Counted from the stretch's first letter, positions 49,701-64,000 are shown. The stretch: 64,000 bases of DNA from Macrotrachela quadricornifera (GCA_022393335.1 JAJEKB010017789.1:38052-102051), one strand, 5' to 3'. Notes: generated from the letters alone by a model not told the origin. Numbers and translations: made by a program.

Positions 49701-52700
49701 GCTCTTCATCAATCAACTTTAACACACAAAGAAACTTTGAATATTTTTTTTATAAAGGATATAAAATGACTCATTCTAGCTGATTACTTTTGATTGTCTG
49801 CTACGACCTATACATGAATGAAAACCGAACAAAGATATTCTGCAAAAGTATTTTTACATGCATGGTATATGATTAATCTTTACCATATAATAATAAAATC
49901 GTACAATTGGTGCTTCATAAAAATATCGTATTTTTTCTGACAATATAACACGATCTTTGCTGTGACGTTTATCAGGTCTTTTAAAATATCAGTAAATATT
50001 AAAATAAGACAATTATTATTTTTCTTACTCAACAGTATCACGAATTGTTGTAGGTTGAGTAGGCTTTGAATGATCTCGAGGACTTCGAGCTATCTTTAAA
50101 AAATCTATTTAATAAATTAATATTTGTTTTAAAATTTTTTTTCACTAACCTTTTTATGTTTTTGTACATAAGGTAAAAGGAAACAAAATATTGGAAATAA
50201 AGGAAGGAATAATGAACAAAGAAAAATCTAAAATATAATTGATTTTATATTTTATTTTATTTTATTTTTAAATATATACTTTAAAATTAATATTATTTCG
50301 TTTGTAATTAATATATCCAAACCTATAAATTTTTATATATTTATTTTTTATAAAATGAAAAAAAGAACTAAATTCTATATTACCATTCGTTATCAAGATA
50401 TCTTTGAACACATTTTGATGCAAGAAATGATCTACCATCAGCTTTTCCAGCTAATTCTAATGGCATAACTGCATAAAATGCAGCAACAGGTCGTTTTAAA
50501 AGATCAACAGCAAAATTTTCTTCACTATCAAAACATCGATCAATAATTGCCATTGCATGCATATCAAATTGACTAAAAGAAGTTAATCTATCTTACTGTT
50601 CTAAGAAAAAAAAAACTATTTAAATTACTTAGCATTATCTTCATATTGTTGTTTTGTATCTGAATCAAGTGTTAATCGTGCTGCTCGTCGATAAATATAT
50701 GCACCAAATAATGGCGCTACTGTTGGACTCTAAAGTCAACAAAAAAATCTTTATCTTAGATTTGATTAATTATTTAAATCTTACCCAAGTTTTTGAACAA
50801 AGATATGTTGCAAGTTCAAATCGATCAAGAAAAGTAGCCCATAAAAATACATCACGTGGACCATCTTCATCTAATGGATCATTATCATCTAATGCCTGCA
50901 TCTTATTGTACATCTTTTGAAAACCCTAGAACGATTGTTGTTCTTTTAAATAAAAAGAATACAATAGATTAAATTTTTCTTTACTATTAAGTGTCGAAAA
51001 TAATCTTCATAATAGTCATCTTTTGTTCGTAATTCATGTTTTCCTTTATGTTTAATAAGTAATCGATTACCATGCTAAAAAAAAACAAAAACCAAGATTT
51101 GTAAAAATGACTTTTTTATTATTTTTAAATAAACATACAATAGATGTCGAATACAGATGTTTAAGATCTGCATTTGTTAATTTTTCGAGTGATATACCAT
51201 ATTCAATAAGTAATTCAACAAAATTAACATGACCACGACGAAGTGCATCGACAAGAGCACGACGAAGATCATCTTCCTTTTATTTATTATAAATAAATAA
51301 TAAAGAACAAACTAAAGAAAAAAGAAAAAAATAAACATACTTTCCATTTAGATATGGTTGTATCTGTAAGAAGATGTCTTTGTGCATAATCGAATTTATA
51401 CCATGCCTCAAAAAATATAATAATAAAAATTTTTATTTAATAAATTATTCTTTTAAATATTACTATAGATAATTTAAGTTCGATTATGCGACGATGTTGT
51501 TCATTATAATCATCAGAAGATTGTGCAGCTAATAAAATAGAATAATCTTTTAAAAAGAAAAATATTAACGAAAAATCCGATACCATTAAATAAGGCTTCT
51601 AGAATAGCATTTTCAAGATTACCATGATGTCGTTTACTATCGAATTTAAAAATTGTTACAAGTTGTTTATGTTTACTTAATGTTGTACATAAAGCATTGC
51701 TAACTTCATCAATCCAATCATTATCAGTTCGTGCTTTTGCTAAACTTAATTTATCAAAAAAGATAATTATTATTTTATTATTCTTATAATGGTAAAACTT
51801 ACATCGCACTAACATCTGTTTCTCGTGGACGGGCTCGAGCAAAACCTGTCTGTGGTCGTGATGTAGGTCCAGTATTACTACCAACCTCACCATCAGAATA
51901 ACAAGCATGTAATTCAGCAACTAGATCAGCAGCACGACCTGAATCCTGTGAAAAAGAAAACTAAGATTTGTTTAGATTATTAAGTTTTTTCTATACTTTA
52001 ACAACTACAACAGGAGTTTTTGATTCAAGTGCTTCAATAATCGTTCGAATCGATGATTTTCCACCTTCAAGCAAAACCATTACAATAGGTATAAGTGTTT
52101 CTACGGGTTCTTCTCTTGCAGCATCTATATTGATATGTCGTGAACGTGTTTCAATTTCTGCTCGTAATTGAAGAACATGTTCAGATTTTGCTGAACCATC
52201 ATCAAATAAGAAAAAATGAGTATGATTTGGTTCTAAATCACATTGTTTCTCTATTTTTTTAGGAACAACATAATTTCGAACACAGTATTGATCACCTATA
52301 TCCTAAATTTAATTTAAAAATAAAATAATTTTTTCTCTTTAAACAAGTTATTTAACTGACCATACGAACAGAATGTAATGTTTGAGATTGATGTTGTTTC
52401 ATGAATGAACGTGTTGATTTAGAACTATTCATATTTATCGAAGGAGTAGGTGGTCGATCATCGAGTTGATCTTTTCCAGCTGTATAACCCCAGCTAGCAA
52501 TGCCAATACAAGGTATATCAAGACCATGTTTTCGATTTTTATAGCGATAATTATTAAGAGCTTCACCAACTTCTTTAACAACACCAGCATTTGTACCAGC
52601 TGTAATTATCCATGCATCTATTTAAATGAACAATAATTATTAATGATTTATATTAAAATTAAATAAATAATTTTACTTGTAGTAACAGCAGCAGCAACTA

Positions 52701-53124
52701 AACCACGTTGAAAAAGTTTTCTAAGACGTGCTGGCATATCACATTTTTTTGCTCCACCAGTGACAGATATTATTAAATCAGGTGCTGATAAATCCCAACC
52801 TTGTTGCATAAATTTGACAACTGTTTCAGCATCTATATTAAGACTTAATCGTATATATTGTGAAAGACGTGAGGTAGAATCAAGTTCATTCGTATCAAAT
52901 TTCATAAAACCATATTGTTGAGTTAGTTGATTTGGACTAATAAATAAAAAGATATTTTACTATTATTAATGGAAATATTCGTAAACTTACGGATCAAATT
53001 GACAGATCTTAAATTTTTCCACTGCCTAAAATATTTAAAAGAAAATCATATAATGATTTAATTTTCTTATTTTCTCAATTACCGTTCTAACTTTTCGCAT
53101 TCGATCAGCAATTTCCGTAGCCAT
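46795..53124 (-). CDS. TRPM-type cation channel, copy A (28 exons)
   Basis: All 28 exons join in phase from the ATG at 53124 to the stop at 46795-46797, giving 1157 aa. The N-terminal TRPM homology region is clear: PDLIISVTGGAKK, AWIITAGTNAGVVKEVGEAL, IPCIGIASWGY, HTHFFLFDDG and PIVMVLLEGGKSS. Ankyrin-like helices follow (DDLRRALVDALRRG, VNFVELLIEYGISLEKL). In the channel, S2 ends EEIRQ and S3 has WNVID, keeping the E..Q and N..D residues that bind Ca2+ in TRPM2/4/8. The S4-S5 linker is KLGPKLNMIFNTMKDLLFF, the pore filter FGQVD, S6 NVLLLNVLVALF, and the TRP helix SHRIWRYERFLLVVEY. A coiled-coil-like tail (IERKLDDIRERI) ends it. There is no NUDT9-type Nudix domain. It is predicted to be a plasma-membrane Ca2+-permeable tetramer. 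Introns are mostly 50-65 nt, with longer ones at 47262-47820 and 49054-49883. Confidence 0.93.
47336..47787. mobile_element. ~450-bp inverted-repeat element inside a TRPM copy A intron
   Basis: GGACAATTTTGTTTTGCATA at the left pairs with TATGCAAAACAAAATTGCCC at the right. Inner segments also pair: AAAATTACAGACGTTATC with AATTCTGATATAAG-type sequence, and ATATAACAACGACTAATAGT with ACTATTACTTATTGTTATAT. It fills most of the 559-nt intron 47262-47820, which is otherwise about 50 nt in this gene. No clear target-site duplication and no coding frame. The arms have drifted, so it is older than the 29373 element. Confidence 0.7.
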
Positions 53125-55896
53125 TTTTTTTTTGTTTTCAATTAGATCATTTAAATTTCTTTTTGTTTTGAACAAGTTAAGTATCAAAAAAAATATAATA
53201 ATTTTAAAGTAAAAGAAGAGAAGAAATTATATGAAATTCATTTATATATATGCACGGCATTGTCATCGGTTTGTATTAAATAGAGTTCTCTTTTTTTTCT
53301 TTTAGTGAAAAAAAAATACGAAAGAAAAAGAACATAGTTATTTGCCATGCGACAATTTACATTGTTCTTCTTTATACAAAACAAAATAAATATAATCAAG
53401 ATGTTGTGGTAACCAATTCAGTTGTCAGCTACACACTTGCTAACTAGGAGTTTATCGTCCAATAAAATACTTCTTATGCATATTTTTAGTTAATGTTGAA
53501 ATAAGAAAAAGAATGAAAAATTCTTTATTTATTTTGTATGACAAAGAATGAATGTAAGTATAAAGACATACAATAATGTGTTGATAAGAATATATTTTTA
53601 ACTTAATGATTTTCATTCAATTATAATACAGAAAATTTTGTTAATTTTTTATTTAGAAAATATTATTAATACTCATTTTATTTTTTGAATTAATATCAAG
53701 TTGTATAATATCGCAATTATCATCAATTTTGAACATTAATATAATATTCTTAGCTGTCTATGTGAAACTAATAGCTAATTGAATGAAACAGTATGACACG
53801 AAGAGTCGTTAAACATTTAGTGATTTCATGACAGAAAGATGTTTCCTTTTTGATTATAAAAACACGTTAATAGTATTACAAAACTGAGGTGTTTTCATGA
53901 TTAAAAAAATAGTATTTTTTTCGTTCAATTGTTAAATTTTAAATGGAATTTACTGTGTAAAAACATGTTAAGTAACCTAGTATATGGCACTTCAAAATTT
54001 CCTACATGATGTTATTGACAACATATATAATCAACTTTCTTCATTGGTCAATATCTATGTAGGTTGCATTCATTTAATTAAAAAATACTAACTAATCAAT
54101 TCAATAATGGATGTTCTTTCTATTACGATACATGCACAAATCTTATTGCTACTAGACTTGTTTAGCAATAAATAGAATGTATTTTTTTATAATTTTTACA
54201 TCAAGAATTAAAGGAATTTTTGTCTTTTATGTGTTAGAAATTTTTTTCATATTGTTAGACAGACATGATGAAATTAATACATATTTTACTTGTTGTTTAT
54301 GACATTTCTATTGCCTATCAATATATTTTATATTCTATATTTACTTTAATCCTTTAATTACCAAAATTCTAAATCCAAAACACTTATTTTTCATTCTTTT
54401 GATTTTCGAATAAACCGCAAACACAAGGATACCAATATATGATTCTTATCATCATGTGATGACATTTGAGAGTATAGAGTCATTTTTAAAATGGCGATCT
54501 GAATCAGAATGTTTACTTAGTAGACTCGATGATTTTCTCTAAGACTACTTCTAATAAGCCGTAAGTTCTAATAAACATTAGAATTCAAATAACTAGCAGC
54601 TAATTTAATACTAGATGGAAATTATCTGAATCAGCAATTAATTATGCTTATTTTTTTATTACCTAACTTAGAATTCAGCCACGTAATTTTAATCATAAAT
54701 TAAATTAAGTTATAGATGGCAAAATAATTTAAATTAATTGAATTAAGCTAAAAACTATTTCACTTGCTTCTCCCTTTGTTTAATCTGTTTAAAAATATTT
54801 TAATGTAACGAAGCATTCTAACGAATTTTTTAATAATATATGCTTGTAGGCAGAATAGGTTTCAAGACTTATAGCTGCCATGCAATTTCTTACTCAATGA
54901 CAATGGTGTACATGTTTTTTTGCTTTTTTGAGGTAAATAAAAAATCCAAGTGTTAATTCTATCACAATGATTGAATCCACAAAATAACGATGAGTTTTTC
55001 AAGTGAATCGATACTACTGTTATCTATCGTCGTATGTACTCATTTTACATGTGTATAGGTAAAAAAAATGAACGAATACAAAACATTTTGGATACTATTT
55101 TATATTTGACACAATGTGTTATAAAAATGCATGATCTAATATATATAAAGCGAGGCAAGAAATATGATTTATTTTCTATATACTTATATAAGCGAAATTT
55201 TAGCCTTAGTGGCATGGTCAAAATATCAGAATCACGATGAAAATATGGATAATAAGAAATTATACTCACATATAGGTCATACTTTCATCTAAATTGAGTA
55301 TTATATAAAATGTGTCAGTAAACTAGTGATTTTTTTAAAAGGAATATAAAAAGATTTTTTGGTGAATAATATAAACTTTAAATCTTCCTCAGATAATGTC
55401 TTAATTTTAGTTGATCAAAAAAATGTAATATTATATTGATGAATACATGTCATGGAAGATTAAAAATAAAACACTATATTTAATATTAAATAATGTGGCA
55501 TACTTCGTCAAAAATGCAACCATTCATTTAAGCGTATTACAATGTCTAATATGTAAAAATAAAACGAATATCACGTTCAATGATCAATAGCAAGATAACG
55601 TCCGTTAGCAGTGAATCGATGTATAAAGATTGATAAAAAAAATTACATATTGTAACGATCACTCAGAACCTCGTGAAATATAATGATATTTTTCATATAA
55701 AATTTCATTATATTTTCATTTAATGTCAACTTTGACGCTAATTTACATGAAAATTCTATCGAATGCCCTTGTATTACTATAATAGAAGGAATTTTTGAAC
55801 ATTTAAATATCGATAGTTCTGACTATATTTTGTTTTTAATTTAGTATAAATTGAATATATCTACATTATATTAAAAAAAAATAAGATATTAAATTT
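53125..55896. other. Spacer between the two TRPM genes
   Basis: About 2.8 kb of AT-rich DNA with no recognisable gene. It should contain the promoter of TRPM copy A (next to 53124) and the 3' end of copy B (next to 55897). No trace of a third TRPM copy was seen. Confidence 0.55.
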
Positions 55897-58800
55897 TCAT
55901 TTTGTTTTTTCTTCATTTTGTTTCAATAAATCACGCCAAAAATCTTCAACTATTGCAAGTTCACGTTTCATTGCATTAGTAATTTTAAGTTGTTGACCAA
56001 CTGAATTCTCTATTATTTCAATGGTATTCGCCGGTATTTTTTCACCAGGAATTACTTAAATAGTAGAAAATTTAAATTTTAAAATAAATAAATATAAATT
56101 AATTACGTGGACTATGATTTCGATATCGTTTCTGACAATATGTGATAAGTCGCCCAATAGGAATTGCAAGACAATATAGTGTATTGAATGGAGGAGGTAA
56201 TAAACTTTTTTTTCGAAATTCATTAACTAATAAAAAACGTTGATAACGCCATAAATCGTGTGATTGATCTTGTACATTTCCAATAGTAACACTATAAATA
56301 TATATACAAAATTCAAAAAAAGGAAAAATGTTAAATAGATTTTCTTACTTGAATAAAGCAACAAGTACGTTGAGAAGAAGCACATGAGATATGGTAACAA
56401 ATAAAATGGCTAAGACAAATGCTACTGCAGAATATAAGTTGTCAGTTTCTATCAAGAGAAATATAAAAATAAATTATTTTTATTAATTCATTACTGTTCA
56501 TATTGATTTCAAAAGAGTCAGTAGCAAAATAATCTTACAAATAGAGTATTAGACTCCTCAGTGTGCCAACGGGATAGATATATCGATAAATAGTTTGTTT
56601 ACTTCAGTGACTATGAACTAAACGAAGGATGTTAGATCATTTGAAGAATCTTATTTCTTTTCTCTCCTACAATAGTGTTGATTTGACAAAAATACAATCT
56701 TTTTCATTCTATTCGATTCATATAAAAACGATTTTAAAACATAAAAAAGCATTTATATTGTTGGCACACATTAAAAATACCTATCTATCATTAAATAAGA
56801 AAACAAAATATGGAAGATATCACCAAAGTCGCTATCATCTATAGATAGGCAAAACTTTATTTTGAGAAACTTACTTTCTTAAAGTTTTTACAAAATTATG
56901 ATCTTTATATGGTTTATATTTCGCTGAAAAAACGATACAACAATATATTCTTTTCACCAAGTGATAGCCTGTTAAATCTACTAAGAAAAAAATTTTTTAA
57001 AATTTAAAAATCTCGTGATTTCTTAATGTTTTGGGAACAAAGTAACTGCGATTTTAAAAAATTGAAATTGAAGAATTCGATCTTGATCTTTTAGAATAAT
57101 CTGATGATCACTAAGTCTATATAAACAAAAAAAATTATCTTTACCAATGACTTCAACTTGTCCAAAAACTTTCCAAACACCATAATTTATTACATCTCGT
57201 AATAATTTCCAACTCCATGAAAGTGTTTTATTATCTGATATTGATATATTCATTAATTGTCCATTATTATTATAAGTCCATGTTACTTGAGATGATGTTA
57301 TTATTAATGACCATGATGTTATTGAAAAACCAAAAAGAAAAATAAGTATAAAACATACAAAAAAAAGTAAATCTTTCATCTAAAAATTTAAATAATAAAT
57401 ATAATAAGAATGAAAGAGAAATGTATATTAGAACTAACTGTATTAAATATCATAATTAATTTTGGTCCTAATCGTTCATAAGCAGCAAATAAATGAAGTA
57501 TTCTTATATACCAAAGAATAAGATCAAGACCTAATACAATTCTAAAATAGAAAAGCATATTGAAAGTTTTAATATCTATTCTTTTTTCTTAATCATATGT
57601 GATTTACTTTGAAAGTGTAAAAAATCCTTCCATAACTATAAATCTTGTTGCAAAACCAATCAAATAAAGCGTAATAGCAATAATATCAATTATATTTGAC
57701 ATTTCTTCAAAATATTCAACATATGAATGTATTAGAATAAACTTAATAAAAATAAAAAAGAAATAATTTTTTATAAAAATATTCTATAAATAAATTACTT
57801 GTCGTAATTCTTCAATAATTATTCCCCATAGACAAATATGAAGGCAAATTTCAGTAATCGGTAATGGTAAATCTTTAATACCTGAACGATATCCATTATT
57901 GATATTTAAAGGAAAATAATCAACAAGAAGAACAAAACTGAATAATCCAAGAAAAATAAAAAAAAATATCTAATATATAAGTAAAAAAAAATAATTCGTT
58001 AATTATAATCGATATTAAAATTATATACATACAAGATGATAATAAAACCGTACAATAGGCGCCTGATAAAAATAGAAAAACTTTTCTGACCATCGAACAT
58101 CATATGTACTTTATACAAAAAAAGAATGATAATAAATAAAGAATAAATTAAATAATATAATTTACTTTCTAGGATTTGAATCAGAATTGGGATTTTTAGA
58201 ACGAGCAGTAGAATTTGGATTGAACTTAAATAGTAATATTATATAATAATCAATTACGATTTTAAGAGAAAATAAATTATTAAATTTGAATGAAAAACAA
58301 CTTTGCTTGGAAGAATTTTATGTGCAGAGGTCATGAAAATATCTTATTCAGGATTTCGTATACACCAAATCTAAATTCTGTTTCAATGTACGAGATCGAA
58401 TAGTTCAGACAATATGAAGATTGTAAATCTGCTCGTTATTGAATGTATCAGAAGTTTTCTGATATTTTTATTTTGCATACATCTCGGCATAAATATATAA
58501 TAAAATCTTAAATTTTGTTTTAAAAGATGCTTTTTTTGTAAAGTTCTACGAGCGTAGTCATAACAAATTTCAATTGACTCGTATCAATAATCTTTTTTAT
58601 ACTAAAAATAGAAAGTCTACATGACAACACAATATCCTATCATCATGAACATATTAAAAAAAATACGGTCGGAAAGGTTATTTGCTTCTCAATAGGGAAG
58701 TATACAGTTTACGTAAAGCTTTTTATGATGCATCTTTATAAATAATAATTCGATATTTGATCATCTACTCATGATGAGATATATGCGAAATAAATAATAT

Positions 58801-61800
58801 TGCAAAATTTTTGATAGTTAATAGATCTACAAATTTTCTTACAAAATATACAAACGAAATTTTCATCTTCGTTTCATTGTTTACATTATTACTAACGATC
58901 ATACTCGTACTCTACAGAATTCTGAAAACTAAATGATTCAATAGCTAACAATATTTATTTGAATTATTAGTTCTATCCATAAATTACTTTTTCTAATTCT
59001 ATAATTTATTATATAGATTAGTCTTCTTGGAAAAAAAAATCTTTTTTGAGCCAATTAAACGAATTTTTTTCTGTAGAATATAAAAATAAGATGATCAAAA
59101 TTTGACTTCTGAATTTTATATAAGATACGTACCGGTCGATGCCGATGTAAATAAGGTAAAGTACAGCAAAAAAATGGAAACAACGGGAAAAATAATGAAC
59201 AAAAGAAGACCTGAATTGAAATCATTATAATGTAGAGATTTTATTATTAAATAAGAAATTAATTACTCGAACATTAATATTATGTCGTTTATAATTAATG
59301 TTTCCAAACCTGTACAAAATAATAAATATTGATTTAATCATAGGAAATACATATATATATTAAAATATACCATTCATTATCAAGATATTTTTGTACACAT
59401 TTTGAAGCAAGAAATGCTCGACAATTTGCTTTTAACGCTAATTTAAGTGGATTTGTATCATAAAATGCTGTAGCAGGACGTCTTAGAATATTAATAGCAA
59501 AATCTCTATCAGTTTCAAAACATCGATCAATAATTGATGCAGCATATTTATCAAATTTACTATATAAAAAACATATTAATATTATTTAATGAGTAAAATA
59601 TATAATACTATCATTTACTTAGCATTTTCTTCATATTGACGTTTAGTTTCAGAATCAAGTGTTATCGCAGCTGCTTTTCGATAGATTCGTGCACCGAATA
59701 ATGGTGCAATTGTTTGATTCTATAAATAATTGTTATTTAGAACAATCAATTGTAAATAGTACAAATTTTTTTTACCCATGTTTTTGAACAAAGATATGTT
59801 ACAAAATTAAATCGATTAAGAAATATAGCCCAAAAAAATAGATCACGTGAAGCATTATCTCCCAAAGGTATATTTTTGTCATTATATATCTAATTGAATT
59901 TTATTTATTATCAATTAATAATTAAAGCATACTCACTTCTAAATGATTTTTCATATAATCTCTATAGAATGTATCTCGTGTTGGAACAATAGTATGTCTA
60001 AACGTTTTTAATGGTAATATTTCATCTACCTATGAGAATATTTAACATTAATTTAATTCAATTTTAAATAAACATACAGATGCAGTTGAATATAAATATT
60101 CAAGATCTTTAATAGTTAATTTTTCAAGTGTAATGCCATATTCAATAAAAAGTTCAATAAAATCAATATAACCACGACGTAGTGCATCGACTAAACCTTG
60201 ACGAAGGTCTTCATCCTGTGAAAATGTAAAATGAAACAAAGAATATGAATTTTTTAATTGAAATAAATCAATTAACTTACTCTCCACTTGAATATAGTTG
60301 CATCTGTAAAAATAGTTCGACGCGCATATTCAATATTATGCCAAGCCTAACAAAAAAAATGATTAAAATAAAGTTGTTTATCCACGTATATCAAAAATTA
60401 CTAAAGCTAATCTTAATTCAGCCGCAGAACGATGCTCTTCATCAGATTGATTACAGAATTTTGCAGCTAAAAATATTTAAAATTGTCTATTTAACTTCGA
60501 TAATTCTGTTGATAACAGACCATTAAACACAGCATCAAGTATTGATTCTTCTAATTTACCGTGATATTTTTCACTATCAAATTTGAATATAGTTACAAGT
60601 TGTTGACGTTCATATAATATTCGACATAAATCATCTTGAATATCATCAACCCATGAATTTTGTACTTGTGCTTTTGCAAATCTATTTATCATCTAATAGA
60701 TGAAATATTATGTCTTTTTTTTTAGAATCAACTTACATAGCATTTATTTCAGTATCAGGCAAACTAGTTGTAGCTACATTTGGTTCATGCAATAATGTAG
60801 AATCATTATTGTCATCAGTATTAATTGTATCATTGATGATATCTCTAGAAAAACATGCATATAAATCGGCTACTAAATCAGCAGCACGGCCTGATTCCTT
60901 AAACGAAATAACAAATAGATCTTGTATTTTAATTTATTTTTCTTACTTGAACAACTACTACTGGAGTATTTGAACGAAGTGCTTCACATACAGTTTGAAC
61001 GGATGATTTTCCACCTTCAACTAAAACCATGACAATAGGAATAGGTGTACATACAGCTCCTTGTATTGTTTGGTCAATATTTATACGTCTTGAATACGTT
61101 TCAATATCCGCTCGTAATGGAAGAACACGTTCAGGTCTTGATGAACCATCATCAAATAATAAAAAATGTGTATGATTTGGTTCTAAATCACATCGTTTTT
61201 CTTCCTTCTTTGTAACAATGTAAGTATTTACACTATATACTGCATCTCCAGTCTGTCAATGATAAAATTATGTTGAACGTATTAGCAATGTGTGATTTGT
61301 AAACTCATTGTATCGTTTATAAAAAGAAAGTTTCAAGTTCAAATGTTTTGATCGGTTGATTTTATTACTAGCTGTTTTGAAAGAATCGAAAAAAAGTCCC
61401 AGCTACCATTGATAAGATGTCAAACATACTAGGGTTAACAAGAAGAGTTATAATTCCTAATGAAATTGTACAAAAAAGAATTATTTTTTTCATGGTCTCT
61501 TCACAGCAAGACTAAATTTCTTAGTGTTATAAGGTAATAAATTATCCTCTAAGTCACAGCAATTTATCTCAGGAATAATAAGTATTTAGATTGATAGCAT
61601 TTTTGAAGATGGATTGACTAATGGAAAGTAAACGAAGTTTTAATCTAAATTTGCTACATATGTTCTTCAAAGTTTCACGTTAATCAATTTTATATTTATT
61701 TGAAATTTTGTTTCGTTCCATCCATTGCCGTGATATGACTTTTGACTCATAGAGAGATTACGTAAATTGAGAAATAGGAGCAAAGTATGACTTAAAACAA

Positions 61801-62866
61801 TTGAGATTTGAAAACGTTACAGATCAAACAAGAATGAAAATTTTGCGAAATATTCAATGAAAAAGTATTGATGTCTTAGAATTAAATCTCGATTTCCTAT
61901 TCGAGCTACACTATGAATAAGATCTCCTTCTTGTCAAAATGAAGTGTCTTCATTTCTCTATCATTGAAGGCAATTCTTATCTAATTTTATAGTTTTGCTT
62001 GCTCTCCAGAGAACCTTTAATTTCTAAAGATGAAAAATCTAACAAGCGAACTAAAACGGTACTATAAAACTACATCTCATCTAAATATATTTTTTATATT
62101 ACCATATGAACAGCATCAATACCATGATTGTGTCTACCTATATTTGATGCAATATTTAGTTTATTTTAATTGATTACATTATCAATACCTGTTATCGATG
62201 TAGATCGATCGAGTTGATCTTTTCCTGCTGTATAACCCCAGCTAGCAATGCCAATACAAGGTATATTAATACCATCTTTTTGATTTTTATACCGGTATTT
62301 ATTAAGAGCTTCACCAACTTCTTTAACAACGCCTGCATTTGTTCCTGCCGTAATTATCCATGCATCTATGAATAAACTAATGACATTTGTTTTGTTAAAA
62401 TTATATTACAATTTACTTGTAGTTGCAGCAGCTGAAACTAAACCAGTTTGAAAAGCTTTTCTGAGGCGTGCTGAAAGATCAAAATGTTTAGCACCACCAG
62501 CGACTGAAATGATTAGATCAGGTATACGTAAACACCAAGTATTTTTCATAAATTTAACAACTGTTTCAGCATCTGTTGCAAGAGCTAAACGAATGTATTG
62601 AGCAGGAATAGCAGCTTCATCAGGTTCATCTTCATTGAATGTAATAAAACCATATTGTCGAGTTAATGTATCAGGACTTAAATTAAATGATAATATGTTA
62701 TTTAAAACTACAAATAAAATCACCACTTACGGACTATCATTTGACAAACGAATGTGTAATTGATCAACTGCCTAAAATATCATCATATATTTTAAATATA
62801 AGTGTTCAATTTTCATTAAAATACCTGTTTAATACGTTGTATTTGTTCACCAATAATTCGAGACAT
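55897..62866 (-). CDS. TRPM-type cation channel, copy B (26 exons)
   Basis: Twenty-six exons join in phase from ATG 62866 (MSRIIGEQIQRIKQ) to the TGA at 55897-55899, giving 1096 aa. The domain order is the same as in copy A: PDLIISVAGGAKH, AWIITAGTNAGVVKEVGEAL, IPCIGIASWGY, HTHFLLFDDG, PIVMVLVEGGKSS, then DALRRGYIDFIELFIEYGI. The S3 segment keeps the N..D pair (SNIID), S2 ends in ELRQ, and the linker is MKDLLFF. The pore filter is FGQVE (Asp of copy A replaced by Glu), and S6 is HVLLLNVLVALF. The C-terminus stops after FWRDLLKQNEEKTK and lacks about 40 residues of copy A's coiled-coil tail. Most exon lengths equal those of copy A (for example 185, 100, 235, 103, 134, 171, 78, 43, 189, 101, 138, 66, 65, 161, 306, 260), so the pair arose by tandem duplication. 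Three long introns are 56449-57144, 58225-59132 and 61253-62102. No stop or frameshift seen. Confidence 0.92.
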
Positions 62867-64000
62867 GTTTTATTATACATTTAATATGGAATCAATGCAT
62901 CGGTAACTAAATACTGTATCAGCCAGTTAATCTATAGTTGTGATAGTTTTCAAAAATAAAATCTGAATAAACTAAAAATAGAAACACGTTATATTATAAA
63001 ACAGTCTATGTTACAGTAAGTTTTCGTTCGGTTATTAGTTAATAAATTGTAACTAAAAAAAGACAATTTTATGTTACATAATATGTTGTATTCATCAATC
63101 AAACACAGTTGTATGATATGATAGCTAGTTATTTTATAATATTTTATCGTCACGCTTAGTTACACACAACTGAAGACGAGAAGATTGCATGTATGATTGA
63201 ATATCTAATATATGAAGATAGTCGAATGTTAATATTCAATTTTAACTACGAAGATTATTTTGTTTTTTATACATCTTTGATAATTTTTTTTTTATCCTAC
63301 GAAAATCGTCTTAGTAGAAACTATAATTTTGTATCAAATATTTCCTTAAAAATATGTTTAGATACAATATAAAAAGTTAACTTATACAAGTGCTTTGAAT
63401 AATCATTAAAAAAAAAATTGAAACATTTATTTGAACATGTCTATAGAACCTTCTATCATGTTTGACTTATCAAGGTAATCAACCAAGATTTTTCTTTTTC
63501 TATCACTATAAATATCGAAAAACGAAGATATGAAAAAATATTGTATATACGTACAGAAAACGTTTTGATTACATATACATGGTATATGCCATAGATGTGC
63601 TGGAATGGATGGCCAAAACTAAATGCTGATCGAATTTTCTGATTGATTTCCTCGTTATTATTTATCACTCATGCTTTATTTTTAAATCAATAGATTCGTC
63701 TTATAATTCTACACAAAAAAGTATACTTTACTAAAAAAAATAGTTATCTCTTTATCTTTAAATAGCACTATAAGTGAAAGTCTGAATTAATCTTTTTCTT
63801 GTTATCAGAATATATTTTTCAGCCAAGCAACGAACTAAATCAATTTAAATATAATATTGATTGAAATATATTGATCCAGTTCTTGAATGCGAAACATATC
63901 ATGACACTAATAAAAAGATTAATTTAAGAATTAAGGATTTCGAGAAATAATTACAAAAAATGAGAATTTTGAAATTTGTATGCAATGTTAGTTTTTAATA
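62867..64000. other. Upstream flank of TRPM copy B
   Basis: No coding sequence recognised to the end of the window. The part nearest 62866 presumably holds the promoter of TRPM copy B. Confidence 0.5.

Overview
The window looks like nuclear DNA of a small invertebrate animal, most likely a bdelloid rotifer. It is strongly AT-rich. Coding genes are split by many short introns, mostly 45-80 nt, with ordinary GT-AG ends. The gene content is metazoan: myosin VI, a Pax3/7-type paired-homeobox gene, SLC41, TRPM channels and a Ly6-type protein. The intronless GPCR and the intronless type II glycosyltransferase resemble large families known from bdelloids. The bdelloid assignment is an inference from overall resemblance; genus is not assigned.

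Layout. 1-8234: a minus-strand unconventional myosin VI gene, broken by a 400-N assembly gap (4230-4629) that has swallowed the middle of the motor domain. About 0.8 kb of divergent upstream DNA separates it from a plus-strand SLC41/MgtE-type magnesium transporter (9000-11169). 11.2-17.8 kb is gene-poor and repeat-rich, with a degenerate ~95-bp tandem array, a 571-bp inverted-repeat element and a GGACTAAGG-type minisatellite. Then come a single-exon Fringe/GT31-like glycosyltransferase (17823-19064), a 779-bp TA-flanked inverted-repeat element with a short acidic open-frame remnant beside it, 5 kb without recognisable genes, a two-exon fucosyltransferase-fold-like protein (26216-27502) and a three-exon Ly6/uPAR-like protein (28038-28662). 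A 975-bp foldback element (29373-30347), a 215-aa protein of unknown role on the minus strand (34721-35368), and another foldback element (about 36.7-37.4 kb) follow. Next are the Pax3/7-like gene (41113-42893), a 417-bp foldback element (43355-43771), a rhodopsin-type GPCR (45599-46609) and two tandem minus-strand TRPM channel genes (46795-53124 and 55897-62866).

I reconstructed exon by exon from splice sites and reading phase. The TRPM genes give continuous frames of 1157 and 1096 aa, Pax3/7 434 aa, the Ly6-like protein 162 aa and the fucosyltransferase-like protein 408 aa. These genes do not form an operon or one pathway. The only obvious local relationship is the TRPM duplication, in which most exon lengths are identical between copies. 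The most distinctive non-genic signal is a set of five or six long-inverted-repeat, coding-free elements, several flanked by TA, which look like non-autonomous DNA transposons. I found no CRISPR array, no rRNA or tRNA gene and no convincing wholly new system.
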